DNA of 64,000 bases from Knoxdaviesia capensis (taxonomy: Eukaryota > Ascomycota > Sordariomycetes > Microascales > Gondwanamycetaceae). Where the stretch lies: the NCBI GenBank assembly GCA_001510575.1, contig LNGK01000008.1, forward strand, positions 1,500,340 through 1,564,339, in the 5' to 3' direction. The translations under genes and the position numbers were made by a program. Positions within the stretch are counted from its first letter, which is position 1. Each line of letters starts with the position of its first letter. This document shows, one piece after another, positions 11,594 to 22,527 of the stretch. Under the pieces are notes generated by a model. It did no database searches, was not told the origin of the DNA, and saw nothing but the letters and a program-made list of their open reading frames with translations.

Positions 11594-13205
11594 CTATGTG
11601 ACAAATGGCTTTGGCCGCCGGTGTCTCCGCCAAATCGTTCTCGGCAGAGGCACGTCAAATGAGAAGGGTGCACCACCATCACTGCTGCTGTCCTCTTCCT
11701 GCTTATCCTTCACGGGCACATCCGCCACACCCGCCAACCCGCCGCCAGCCTGTTCCTCCATCTTGACAACATCCTCGATCTCCGCCTGCAGCGACGTGTT
11801 CTCCTCCTCCTGCTCGGCCTTGACCATGTCCTCAATCTTGGCCTCCAGCGCCGCATCCTCCGCCTCCGCGAGCCGGCGTTTCTTCCCCTCGGCAATCTTG
11901 CGCCGATCGGCCCCGCGACACAGCCCGTGCAGGCCGACCTCGCACACGTCGCAGCGCGCCCCGCGCGGCAGACACACGGCCTGGCCGAGGCCGACCAGCA
12001 ACGGGTTGATCTCGCGCCAGCGGTCGCGCGGCAGCCAGCTCTGCAGGGCGAGCCGCGTGCCCTCGGGCGACGTGGTGCGGTGCCAGCCCCACATGTTCGT
12101 GATGCGGTGCACGTGCACGTCGACGCCGATGCCCTCGGTCACGTTCCACGCGACCGACATGCACAGGTGGGCCATCTTGGGGCCGACGCCCGGCAGCGAG
12201 GTCAGGCCGTCGACGGTGGACGGGATGTCGCTGTCGTATTTGTCGCGAAGAATCTCGGCGGCTTGCTTGATGTATCTGGGAGGAGGACAAGAAAAAAAAA
12301 GCCATGTGTTAGCACTACTTGCTCTCTCCCTGGGAAAAAAGAAAAGAGAAAAAAAAAGAAGAAAAGAAAAAACCAGAGAAGAGAAGAAGACATTATGGCA
12401 GTACATACTTGGTCTTGTTGTTGTGGAACCCCACCGCCCAGATCATCTGGTTCAGCGTATCCGGCTGGACTGCCAGAATATTCTCGATATTCAGCCCGGC
12501 CGGCGCTCCCGGCTTGTACGGCGCAAGCTCGGTCTGCAGCCTGCGCATAACCACGGCGTTGACGGTGTCCTTGGTTTGGCTGGACAGCATCAGCGCAATC
12601 AGTGTCTGGAACCGCTGCACCCGCGCCGGCGCGTGCCGCTCGGCAAGCCGCTCGCAGCCCATGGTATCGACCGCTGCGTCAGCCGCCGCACCGCCGGGCG
12701 CGCGCATCTGGCGGACCAGCTCGTAGATCTCGTCCCAGTCGCTCGGCGCCGTGGTGGTCGTCTCGCCCGTGTCGGCGTCGATCTTCGTGCGCGCCGGCTT
12801 GCGCGTGCGGCCTTTCGCCGGTGCACCGGTCTTGGCTGTCTTCTGTGTCGAGTCTTCCGAGTCAGGGTTGTCGCGCTCTTGCTTCAGCCCGCGCCGCCGC
12901 TTACGCGGCTGCGTGACGCCATCTTCGATATCGGAAAGCAAGTCCCCTAGCACGCCGCTCTTGGACTCCTCGTCTTTGGTCGGCTCGGGTGCCAACGCCT
13001 GGGATATCGCCGCGCTGGCCGACCGCGTTGACCGTCTGGTCTGGAGCAGCGTTGCGGCACCTTCGGAAAGCGCCGGCGAGCCCGCGGCGGCGGCGGCGTG
13101 TGAGGAAACCGCCCGTTTCCGTGCGAGGGCGGGTGTGGGTGTTGTCGAGGAGCTTGGAGTGGTCGCGAAGTACTTCGACGTGTGCCGCGTCCGTGCGGAC
13201 GGCAT
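11594..13205 (-). CDS. NTH1: Endonuclease III-type DNA glycosylase/AP lyase
   Basis: This bifunctional base-excision-repair enzyme removes oxidised pyrimidines and nicks the abasic site; fungal forms act in nucleus and mitochondria. Exons 13205-12409 and 12275-11594 (minus strand; intron 12276-12408, GTATGT...CCCAG) give 492 residues. The first ~200 are basic and Ser/Thr/Ala-rich with an RKRRR cluster, consistent with targeting. The catalytic core shows LMLSSQTKD, the helix-hairpin-helix LPGVGPKMAHL with catalytic Lys299, and GIGVDVHVHR with Asp318. A 4Fe-4S cluster motif uses Cys367, Cys374, Cys377 and Cys385 (C-x6-C-x2-C-x7-C; the E. coli enzyme has x5 in the last gap). The C-terminus is extended by about 105 mostly charged residues with two similar 19-residue units. 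I chose the ATG at 13205 because a basic leader follows; an in-frame ATG at 13298 would add 31 residues. Confidence 0.95.
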
Positions 13206-13707
13206 CGTGGCAAAGGGGTGCAGGCACGACACCTGGACTGGTAATTCGCAACGATGAAGCAGGCTTTTCAATGCTGCAGCCGAAGTCCCAAAGAGCATCG
13301 GCGCATTCTTTTTGTCAAACAGAGCCTCGAACGCGAGCTTTGGCAGTTCACTCAAAACTTCCCCAGACCTCCAAATCTTTCAAGGAGGGCCGGTAATCGA
13401 TACCGAGATTGCAGATTCTCCGAAGATCAGCAGTGGAGTGCCTGAGCTGAGGAATTTACGCGGTCTGATTGGCTCGGGACTGGAAGTGGACCCTGCGTTA
13501 GGGTTGTGGTCCGTGCGTGGCAGCGCCCCACCATGTGATTAAGCTGGGATGACTACTTTGGCACGTGGTGTGGGGTGTGTGAATTTCAAAGGCATTTTGG
13601 CACGCCGGCATTGGGGCGTTGAGAGAGAAAGCATCAACCGGCGTTCCGTATATTCAGGCCCAGGCTGATAGATTTCCAACTCTCCGAGAAATCCGAGATC
13701 AAGAGAC
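13206..13707. other. NTH1 promoter and spacer to the AidB-like gene
   Basis: About 500 bases separate the NTH1 start from the stop of the next minus-strand gene. The part nearest NTH1 stays open in its frame (alternative ATG at 13298). The rest shows no gene and must hold the NTH1 promoter and the 3' end of the upstream gene. Confidence 0.5.
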
Positions 13708-15998
13708 TTACAAACGGGCGCTCGTCAAGTCAACCGCCTCTCCATACACAATAGCCTGGTCCTTGGCCAGCACGGCTTTCCAGTCCTTCGAAGCCTCCTC
13801 CGACATTCCACTTCCCCAGACCCGCGCAACATAGCGAGCCAGCACGTCCTCAGCACCAACATCGCCCGTGGTAGCATCGACATAGAACAACAGCGACGTG
13901 ATGATCTGCGAGATCGCCCACAGAATGTGCCGCGCATCCCCAAGAAGCGCCTCAACGGAGCCGCCCTCGATGCGCGCCCGCAGGGTCTCCCACCGCGCCA
14001 CCACCCGCCAGTCCGGCAGGCCCGCCGCCGTGGCACTCGCAGGCGGCGCACAGCCACGCACAAACGCATCCAGCGCGGCCAGGCACGCGGCGCCGTCGCG
14101 CGGGTGCTTGAGCGCGCGCAGCAGATCCGTCGACAGCACGTCGGTGGTGCCCTCCCAGATCGGCAGCACCGAGCAGTCGCGGAACAGCCGCGAGATGTTA
14201 ATGTGCTGCTGCTCGGCGTTGTTGAGGTAGCCGACGCCGCCGAGGCTCTCCATGCAGGCGAACATGGTCGTCATGGCGGTCTTGCACACGTAGCCCTTGG
14301 CGATCTGCGTGAGCACGCGCAGGAGCGGCGTCACGTGGCGCGGCTCGGGGGTCAGGCGGCGGAGCTGCTCCGGCATGGCTGCTTGGGTGGTGGTGCCGGC
14401 GCCGTGCTCGTCCAGGCCGAGCACGTACGCGGCCAGCGTGCTCAGGAGCACCATGCCGCGGTAGTCGACGGTCATGTCGGCCAGTGTGCGCATGTGCAGC
14501 GCGTTGTGCACCAGCAGGCTGCGCCCACGGCCGCCGCCCACCGTGCGGACGCGCGAAAACGCCCGCGCAATCGCCAGGCCGCGGCCGACGTAGCCGGTGG
14601 CCGCCACCGCCGAGTGCACCCGCGTAATCGCCAGAATCGTGCCGATCTCGTGGATGCCGCGGCCCTCGACGCCAACCAGCCAGCCACGCATGTCCCGCAG
14701 CTCCAGCTCGGCAGTCGGCAGCGGCCGCGTGCCCAGCTTGTCCTTCAGCCGCGAGATGCGCACGCCGTTCAGCTCGGGCTGGCCGCCGGCCACGGGGACG
14801 CCGGCGCGCGACACGGCGGCGGCGGCGTGGCGCTGCATGGGCGCGTAGAAGCAGCTGATGCCGCCGGCAGCGGTGCGCGCGAGCAGCACGGCCATGTTGG
14901 AGTCGGTGGCGCTGGAGAACCACTTGAAGCCGGAGATCGACCACGGGCCCAGCGGGATCTGGCCGGGTTTGTCCGCCCAGGCGAGCGCCGACGACGCGGA
15001 CAGCGGGACCAGCCCGCTCGCGGCGGCCTCCGACACCGGCACCGCGATGGTCTCGGTCTGCGAGACGTCGCTGCCGCCGCTGCGCTCGGTCATCCACTGG
15101 CCGCTGGTCCACGCGGTGGTCGGGTCGCGCGACGTCAGGTGGTCGTAGGCGTTCTGGAAGACGCGGCGGCGGTCGGGGTCCAGCGTCTTGGAGGCCAGGT
15201 GGCGCTGTAGGAGCCGCGCGGCGCCGTCCTGCATGGCGGACGGGCAGGTGACGTTTGCGGAAGACGCCTCCCAGAGTTGCAGCCTGCGTTGGAGAGGGAC
15301 ATGGTGTGAGACGGGGGTGTCTGGGACGAACAGCAACATCTTCCGGACACTAACCTTAGGAATTGCAGAACCCGCGAGAACGGGCCGTAGTTCGTATCGT
15401 AGGCGTATGCCACCATTCTACATATGATTAGTTGGTACGGCTTCACATGACCACACACTCTGGAATACCACGGGATGGTCCGCAGACGGCACAGAAATGA
15501 TGAGATCACTCCGTGTCGCCAATGCCCAACCCCGCGAGGCAAATCCATACGTACCCCTTCTCTATCCCAAACTCCTGCAGCTTCTTCCAGCCATTGCTCG
15601 CCACCAGGTCCGTCCGCGCCTTTCCGAAGGCATCGCGGCCGCTGCCGTTGAGGTACGGCGGATTTCGCTCAGCCTCGGTGATCCAGTCGAAGATGCGGTC
15701 GGCGATGACCTCATCGGCGAGGGCCGCCACTTCGGGCTCGACGGCGGTTGCGAGGCTGGATGGCAGGAACACTAGGAGGCCACCGGCAGGTGGAAGCAGT
15801 TAGTAGCCGTGTACTGGAAGCACACCTGCGTCTATTCCAAACACCTATAAATGCACCCTATTCCACTCGTAGCTCCGGCGGCGACTTACAGCTGAATGCG
15901 CGGCGAAAGGCAACATCGTCGTGGAACTGGTTGCGCAGGCCCGGGGTGTCCTGGAAAAAGCCGGCCTCGCCACTGGACGGATACATCGTGCTCTTCAT
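13708..15998 (-). CDS. AidB-like acyl-CoA dehydrogenase family flavoprotein, 654 aa
   Basis: Four minus-strand exons, 15998-15890, 15771-15555, 15417-15355 and 15283-13708, join in frame to 654 residues. The introns (118, 137 and 71 bases) begin GTAAGT, GTACGT and GTTAGT, and all end in AG. The N-terminus (MKSTMYPSSGEAGFFQDTPG) and the block VTCPSAMQDGAARLL match the AidB branch of the family. FAD/substrate marks are WMTERSGGSDV (about 193-203), IARAFSRVR (368-376), MESLGGVGYLNN (474-485) and RDCSVLPIWEGTTDVL, whose Glu507 stands where the family has its catalytic base. E. coli AidB binds flavin and DNA and is induced by alkylation; fungal members are mostly uncharacterised, so substrate and alkylation role are inference. 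The stop codon overlaps a GTAAGT, so a further 3' exon is possible. It lies 0.5 kb upstream of NTH1 on the same strand. Confidence 0.88.
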
Positions 15999-18245
15999 GC
16001 CAGCAACTCCTGCCTGACACAGTGATGAGAATTTCAGAAGGAGAGATGAGATGTTCGGGCGGTGGAGGGCGGATTTGGACCCTGAGGATTATTCAACGGC
16101 TATTTGAGGGAGTGTGTGATATGTCGCCACAGTATTGGGAGACGGAGTCTGGATTTCACGATCTGGTAAAATTGATGAACGTTTCCAACTCTGTGAAAGA
16201 ATAAAGCGTCTTGATTTTTCTACTCCTACCCGAGTCTCGTTGAATATGAGTATAGCAGATTGGTCGTGGGGAAGCTTCGATTGCATGAAAAGTCCGAGGT
16301 AACAGAGTCAAGTCGAGGACATTGTCCCGACCAGCCAATTGGAGGCGTCGCTAAGCTTTCCTCCTAGGCGATCAGAAGAAAGCCTTTAGGTGAGATGCCG
16401 AGGAGATAACTTATTACTGGGGGCCTTAAGTTCCTTATTTTTGTGGAGGATTAAAGTCAACGGACTGTCATTTTCTGGGCGACGGCATTTGTGGGGAGAA
16501 GAAACGGCTGAAGAAAGTGAAGAAAGAAGAGGAATGTCTCTGATGAGGTTTTCCCGTTAAACGAAAACGCTGAGAAATTCATTCGTCTCTGCTGCATATC
16601 CTCGGCTGTTCCCTCGCCGTATCTCAGAAGCCGTCAGTACTCTCTCTCGAAATAGAACACCACCGTCATTGTCACCACGAATAATCCGCCAAAACCGCCG
16701 ATGACTATTTCAACACTCCATCCAAGTCCTTTTTCCCCTTCATCATCCATTCCAGCAGATGCGGAACTCCTTCCTTCAGGCCAGATCAACAGTGTTATTG
16801 CGGCAAACTTGTCCACATCATCATTGCCGCCACCACTCTAAATCACACATGAGAGACACATTCACATGCCAGAAAATCCCCAAAAAACTCCAAAGTCACG
16901 TTTTTGCCCGCCCATCGGCTGACTTATTTCTTGCGACGCCCAAAACCCGCGCCGGCGGGGTTTGGAGTTAAGGCCCAGACACTGAAAGGGGCCGGCCAGG
17001 CACAAAAGCCACTGGTGCCGGGACGTGTATTAAATAATGGTGGTCGACTGGCCGTCAGTTCATGAATGTATCGGGGCGTTAGGGTTAGGGTTTGTCCCTC
17101 CTATCGCATCCCAAGAAAGCCATCGAACCCTAAGTTTATGTTAGCACAGTTGGAGTGTGAGAAGTCCTCCTCGCCAGTCCACCCTTGAAGTAGTATTTCG
17201 GTTGTAAGGGTAAATCCGAGTAACTAAGCCGCTGGTCACAAGCCCATCAACCACACCTAAATTGTAACATCTATCATCATCATGGACTTGCGCCCGGAAA
17301 GAGTATCATTGCCTTTTATCTCGTCTCTTGAGATATGACGAATGCCACCAGAAAGTCCGGTCAGATCAGATACGTTTGGTTTTGATTTGTCGTTTCTTAA
17401 GCGTCCCCGGGTCCAGACCTTCAGCATCTCTCTCCATCTCTGTCGACGTGGGGCAAATCCCGCCCCAGACGAACTTGCTAGGTGGACGCTCCTCGCTGGC
17501 CACGACGTCAAGCTAAAAAAGAGAATAGGCAAACGTAAGAAACCTGGGGAAAGTGGTCGAATAAGATGAGAAAGTCTTAAGAAAATAAATATCAGTTAGA
17601 TAGAATAGAATACCAGAGTAAAGAGAAGACAAGAGGCCAGAAACTCCGCGAGCACGTTTCTAGGTCTTCTGCCCCCGCCGTGTGTCCCCTCTGTCTCACA
17701 TCTGTACCACTATAGGCTCTCTCCCCCTTGTTGACTCCAGAGCGGCCCGTCGTGCGGGTGGGCCATCGTGCTCGGTGTAAAACAGCCGGCTGATTCCAGT
17801 GTCTTAGATTTACACGGCGTGGCTTTATGGGTCGTCAACCACATATACCACCTAGCATATAGTTTGTATGAGCAGCGCAGCGGTGTCTTTTTGTGTGGGA
17901 GGGAGGAACACTTGCCTTGCCCACGAGACCCTCACGCCCATGTGTTGTTGACTCTCACTTTGCTGGATATGGCCATATTGTGTTGAATGGAGGGTGCCGA
18001 CATGCTCATCTGCCAGTATCACAACGGGTGGGGACGGTGGTCTTCAAAGTCATGCTTCACTGTGGCTTCTGGGTGTAAAATGCTGAGGTTGTAGATTATA
18101 TATACTGGTGTGTTCGCGAGACATGGAAGAGAAGGCGTAGAGAACGACAGGAACCCAGCCAGTACCAGTGATCCCTAACATTCCGGGACAACAGAGAAAA
18201 CTTCCCGTATACACCCTCAAACAACCCCCTCATACCACCTCCAAA
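15999..18245. other. Intergenic between the divergent AidB-like and MARVEL genes
   Basis: This 2.2-kb region must contain both promoters. It includes a telomere-like TTAGGGTTAGGG (17079-17092) facing an AACCCTAA (17126-17133), and a 38-codon minus-strand frame with one hydrophobic segment (16750-16634). No other gene-like feature was found. Confidence 0.5.
17079..17133. promoter_or_regulatory. Facing telobox-like motifs
   Basis: Two overlapping TTAGGGTT copies (17079-17092) and, 34 bases on, one AACCCTAA (17126-17133) in opposite orientation. Such motifs bind telobox/Myb-type factors in some fungal promoters; here the role is inferred. Two units are too few to call a relic telomere. Confidence 0.35.
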
Positions 18246-18871
18246 ATGGTCCTGGAACGCCTTGTCAGCATCCCGCTCCGACTCACCGAGTTCGCCTGGG
18301 CCACCATCGTCACCGGCATCACCGGCGCCTTCCTGGCCGCCGCCGCCTCGCACGCCGCCGACGAGCCCGAGCTCGGCCGCTTCATCTTCACCCAGGTCGT
18401 CGCCGCCCTGGCGATGTTCTGGTCGCTGCTGTGGCTGGTCCCGTTTGCCCGCAGCTTCCTCGCCTGGCCCGTCGATCTGGCGCTGGCTGTGGCGTGGTTT
18501 GTGTCGTTTGGGCTGTTGCTGGATGTAAGTCCGAAGCCGCTGTGGGCCCCCTGGTCACTTATTAAAGATGCCTGCTTTTTTTCGAAATGAAAGTTCACAT
18601 GAAAAACAAAATTGAAAAGAAATGAAATGGAAACTAACCGCAACTACACACAAAGGCCCTCAACGACGGCTGCAGCGATACCTCCGCATGGGCCGGCCCC
18701 GACCCGCCGGCCGTGGGAGACCTGTCCGGCGCCCAGTGTGCACGGTTCCGCGCCAGTCTCGCATTCCAGTTTCTCGGCGGCCTGACCTGGCTGTTGTCCG
18801 CCGCGGTCGGGGCCTTCTGGGTCAAGCGCCACGAGCGGCGGCGCGCCGCGGTGACGGAAGATGGCGCTTAG
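18246..18871 (+). CDS. MARVEL-type four-helix membrane protein, 164 aa
   Basis: Exons 18246-18524 and 18656-18871 (intron 18525-18655, GTAAGT...AAAG) encode 164 residues. Four hydrophobic segments lie at about 15-35, 47-68, 74-93 and 128-148, both ends face the same side, and the third loop (94-127) carries two Cys (98 and 121) that could form a disulphide. This four-helix layout, with a short N-terminus and a basic tail (VKRHERRR), matches fungal MARVEL-domain proteins, which organise membrane or septum/eisosome-type microdomains in some species. The exact function is unknown. The start at 18246 follows a CCAAA leader, and no longer in-frame ATG is supported. Confidence is high that it is a real membrane-protein gene, moderate on family. 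Confidence 0.8.
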
Positions 18872-20419
18872 TGGAGAACATGGGAGGGAAGATCCTAGAG
18901 GATAGGGATAATGATGAAGGAGTCGTTCAGTGGTTTGTTGTTTTCATTCTGTTTTCTATGGCCTGTTTTCCTTCGGTCGCTTGCATCCCCCTCCTCTCCT
19001 CTGTACTTCATTGCGTGTCCCGGATCTCCCAGCCCCGGAGACTATCTCAGTTAATAATCTTTCGTCCCTCTTCTTTTCATTTCTTTTTATTACCATGTTG
19101 TACATCGCCTGTTTCTTTGCCCCCGTCTACTGGTTCCACGAAAAGCTGGGTCGAGATTCTCAGCATATGTTTCTATCGTGTAATTCGTTCCGCCCCATGT
19201 TTCTCACTTTTTGTTCTTGTTCTTTTGTTCTTTTGATATCAGATTGCATAGTATCTACCAAGAATCGGAGTCTTCATTTTCAAAGATAGTTTTTCACTAG
19301 TATTTCTGTTTTTGGTCATGAGCCACCTGAAAACTGGCGACGGCCAACCTCCCTCGAGAAACTGTAGATAGCAAAAGCCCCAAAAAATTACGAAATCCGT
19401 CAACCCTGGCTTGGCACTCCGGAGTTAAAAGTGGGTCCCCGAACTTCGGGCCCGGGTTGTGCCACCACCCCGAAAAGGAAAGAAGAGGTCAACAATTCAA
19501 GAGAAAGAGAAGAATCCCTCAGCTAAGCCTCATCACTTAATTCCGTGCCGATGCAGCTACTACGAGATAGATCGTATGTCGCTAATGGCGACGCGCCAGG
19601 TCGTCATCATCGAACATAGCCACCCCGTTGAAAAGATTAGTAAAAAAATACCTGACAACATGTCACCCGTCATGTACACCGCTCTCATGCCACGGTTTAT
19701 TCTATCTTTCCTACCATATTATTTCATCCGATCACTCGCCGGAATGGTGGACGTGTACGCGCTTTGTAGCCCCCATTGTCCTCTATCAAGGATAGATGAC
19801 CTTGCCTTGGCGGTTCGCCTCTCCGCAGGGCTGTGGTTCGAGACCACGCGAAAGTTTAGCAGCCTTTGACGTCCTGTCGTCGTCCTCCACCTCACCGCCC
19901 GCCCCCGCGCGGCGAAATGAATTCTGGATCTTTTTTCCTTCAGGTTCTATCTAGTCTTTGGTTCACAGGCATATTCCTGGCATTACATCCTGTTCCGGCT
20001 CGCGTAGCTTAGAACATCGTGGTGTGTCACTTCAGGTACATGCGCCATGTACCGAAATCCGCAGTCGACTAACAACTAACTCGCAAGCAACACATACGTG
20101 ATCCTTTAGGTGCATTTTATCTCAGAGTGTAGTTCTCCTTCAGTATCCCTCCATTATTTCCTAAACAGGCAGTGACACTCACAAGTCTGGTGTGTAAGTG
20201 AGCCCCCGTCCTCGGCCGCCCAAAGACTTAAATTACCGGTCTCCCCCTCCGAGCCGAAAGTTTTGTTCTTGTTCCCCAATCTTCCTGATACACCCACCCT
20301 CACTCTCTCTACTATCCTCATTGTTCCTGACCCAGATTACACACAAGCAAACTTATCCAACCAACCAACCAACAACTAACACCGTTTCCCACTCTTACTT
20401 GATTCACACCCTACCCATC
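18872..20419. other. Intergenic between the MARVEL gene and the 184-aa protein gene
   Basis: The first 450 bases are T-rich and probably the MARVEL-gene 3' UTR. From about 20260 the plus strand is C/T/A-rich, with a CCAAC repeat just before the next ATG, typical of a fungal leader. The middle holds a 136-codon frame without recognisable features. Confidence 0.45.
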
Positions 20420-21097
20420 ATGGCGTCTTTGTCGTTCTCCACGAGCCAGCCCTATGTTCCTGCTCCGACCAAGATCCAGTTCAAGATGACTGCAATGCCC
20501 AAGAGCCAGTACTTCCTGGCGTTTGCCCCCAAGAACAAGTCCCAGCTGGCTTCTGCCCGCAAGGGTGTCTCGCTGGCCACTATGCCCAAGAGCACTCTGG
20601 CCCGTGCTGCTCCCGAGTTCCAGCCCATCGTGCCCCGGACTCCCAAGAGCTCGGCCGCTTCCGTGGCTTCTTCTCCCAGCAGCGGCTCCTCCATGTCTGC
20701 TGCTGAGTACGGCGCCAATATCCGCCGCCGCTCGCTGATTCCCTCCGAGTCGGCCACTGACAGCATCTATGCCACCTCCACCTCCACTGTGAAGTCAGTT
20801 TTTCTTTCTGTTTCCCGCCTCTTCCCGTGACTCCTTCCCAGTCAAACCCTGCACCCCCCCTCATTCCTCAGTCTCCCTCCTCCTCCTGTCAACTACTAAC
20901 ACGCCGCTTCTTTTAGGACTACTTCCAACACCTCTACCACCTCCAATGACTCCACCGGCCGCCCCGATGCCCGCATCCACAGCCCTGCAGAGTTCCGCAG
21001 ACAGCTCGAGGCCCAGGGCACCAAGTACGGCGTCAGCTCTTTCGAGCTCCGCCGCATGGCCACCCCCTCTCACAAGCAGTCGTACACGAGCCTCTAA
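20420..21097 (+). CDS. Unrecognised Ser/Thr-rich protein, 184 aa
   Basis: I do not recognise this protein. Exons 20420-20793 and 20917-21097 join to 184 residues. The 123-base intron 20794-20916 has donor GTCAGT, an excellent CTACTAAC branch site at 20893-20900 and acceptor TTTTAG. Codon use is strongly biased to C in third positions, like the confident genes around it, and the leader is pyrimidine/CCAAC-rich, so I take it as real and probably well expressed. It has no signal peptide or membrane segment. The N-terminal half is basic with two MPKS motifs (residues 24 and 55), the middle is Ser/Ala-rich, an IRRRSLIPSES segment looks like a basophilic-kinase site, and a charged C-terminus (SPAEFRRQLEAQG) may be helical. 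It is probably soluble and partly disordered. Confidence 0.75.
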
Positions 21098-22438
21098 ACA
21101 AGGCATGTGCTGACTTACCCGGTGATGTTGGCACTGGATTTGTAGGATTCGGACCGTTGTTCTCGGCGAGATATATTTTCACTTGTAGCATCAGTATCTT
21201 GTCTTCTCTTATTGGGTTTCGTCTTTTCTTTGGGGGGTTTTATGACTGCTATGTTTTGGTTTTTCGGTTTTTATTCTGGGTTTTATATATTTATGGCTGC
21301 TCTTGTTGTTGATTCTGTCTTTTTGGCGGTTGTTCCAGATGAGTGTCAGAGCACCTCCGTGATTCACTTACCTGTTCACAAAGAGAATCGCTGCTCCTGA
21401 TCTTGTAACAGTTCGCAATGACGCACTGGTTTCTTTTTGTATTTGCAATCAACAGTGCTATTGAGTTCTGTTGGAGTGCCTCTTCGTCTGTCGTGCACTT
21501 GCATCTATCTAGCCGTGAGTAAGTGATTATGTGTTGGCGTTCAAAGAAAGGCTTAATTAGGACTCAGTCCCTAATTCTGGACACTTCAAGGTTAACCCTA
21601 GTGAAACCCTATACCCCACACCCATTTGTTATCGATAACCTTAACTTTTGGCATGAACATCACTCTAGATCAGGTATTACAGACACTTCATTCAAGATCG
21701 ACGTCACCTCCGGTCCCTCCTGAGTTGCTGATAACGACTGAATGTGGGAAACTCGCAATCCGCAAACCAACTCTAAGTCTAAGTCGAGGTCATCAAATCA
21801 AATATTCACTCCTTCTACGGCATTATGGGAGCCCTGGTTGTAACAGAGTAAAGGCCCGGGGATAGAGATGTGGCAAGATTCTGTGCCTAAACCCCAGCAT
21901 TTTGAATTGCCTTCTGTACCCCAAAATGTACTAAGCTCTATAAGTGAATGGCTGATACCTTCTAATAAAGCCCCTTTCAGTTCAAGACCGATATCACTCT
22001 TTTATATCACCTATATGAAGCTAATGGGGTATGATTTATATGTGATTTATAGGTATATCTGTTCCTTCCTCTATATTAACTTAATATTTTACTCTATACT
22101 ATGTCTGGAGTACCTATATATATTGCCCTAGACTCCTATGTTCTTATCCTTTTCTCTTCCTTTAATTCTTCCCTGAATATCTTTTTTTTCGGTATCTCTC
22201 TTATTTATTAGACTACTCTTTTAGAAATAGCTTCCCTAACTAGATTTCTTTTTTGAGTCCGAATACATATTACTCCTATTTAAACCACTCTTTCTAATAA
22301 GTTATTTTATAGATAATCATAATACCAGATACAGTTATAGAGATAACCTCCCTCGGGTCAATCGTAAGGAGATCCTATTCTGATTCTATCTCGAGTAGAA
22401 AAAGAGGTGTCCAAATATTTGGCCTCTTTGAAGTACTA
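21098..22438. other. 3' flank passing into AT-rich DNA
   Basis: The first 300 bases are T-rich (probable 3' UTR of the preceding gene). From about 21900 base composition shifts sharply to A/T with abundant TA steps and continues into the transposon at 22439. No gene-like frame is seen. Confidence 0.55.
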
Positions 22439-22527
22439 CCCGTGCCACGCACCCACTAAAGTGGGTGCTCTACACCAAGATGAACCAATTACTAAAATGA
22501 ACCACTCTCCTTATTTTTAACTATAGA
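22439..22527 (+). repeat. Left terminal inverted repeat (89 bp)
   Basis: This is the outer end of the element. It carries the subterminal hairpin at 22449-22468 and ends CTATAGA, where similarity to the right end stops. Confidence 0.9.

Noticed and set aside
11490..12950. A 486-codon plus-strand open frame antisense to NTH1
   Set aside because: It mirrors a GC-rich gene with biased third positions, its sequence is low complexity without a domain, and it runs through the NTH1 intron. The minus-strand frame has all catalytic motifs.
13299..13355. Longer NTH1 N-terminus starting upstream of 13298
   Set aside because: The upstream codon at 13355 is TTG, not ATG; the first in-frame ATGs are at 13298 and 13205.
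13927..15210. A 427-codon plus-strand frame antisense to the AidB-like gene
   Set aside because: Ala/Arg/Gly/His-rich composition is typical of a shadow frame opposite GC-rich coding DNA; a 304-codon minus-strand shadow there is rejected for the same reason.
17079..17092. Relic telomere
   Set aside because: Only two TTAGGG units; too few for an interstitial telomere and more likely a promoter motif.
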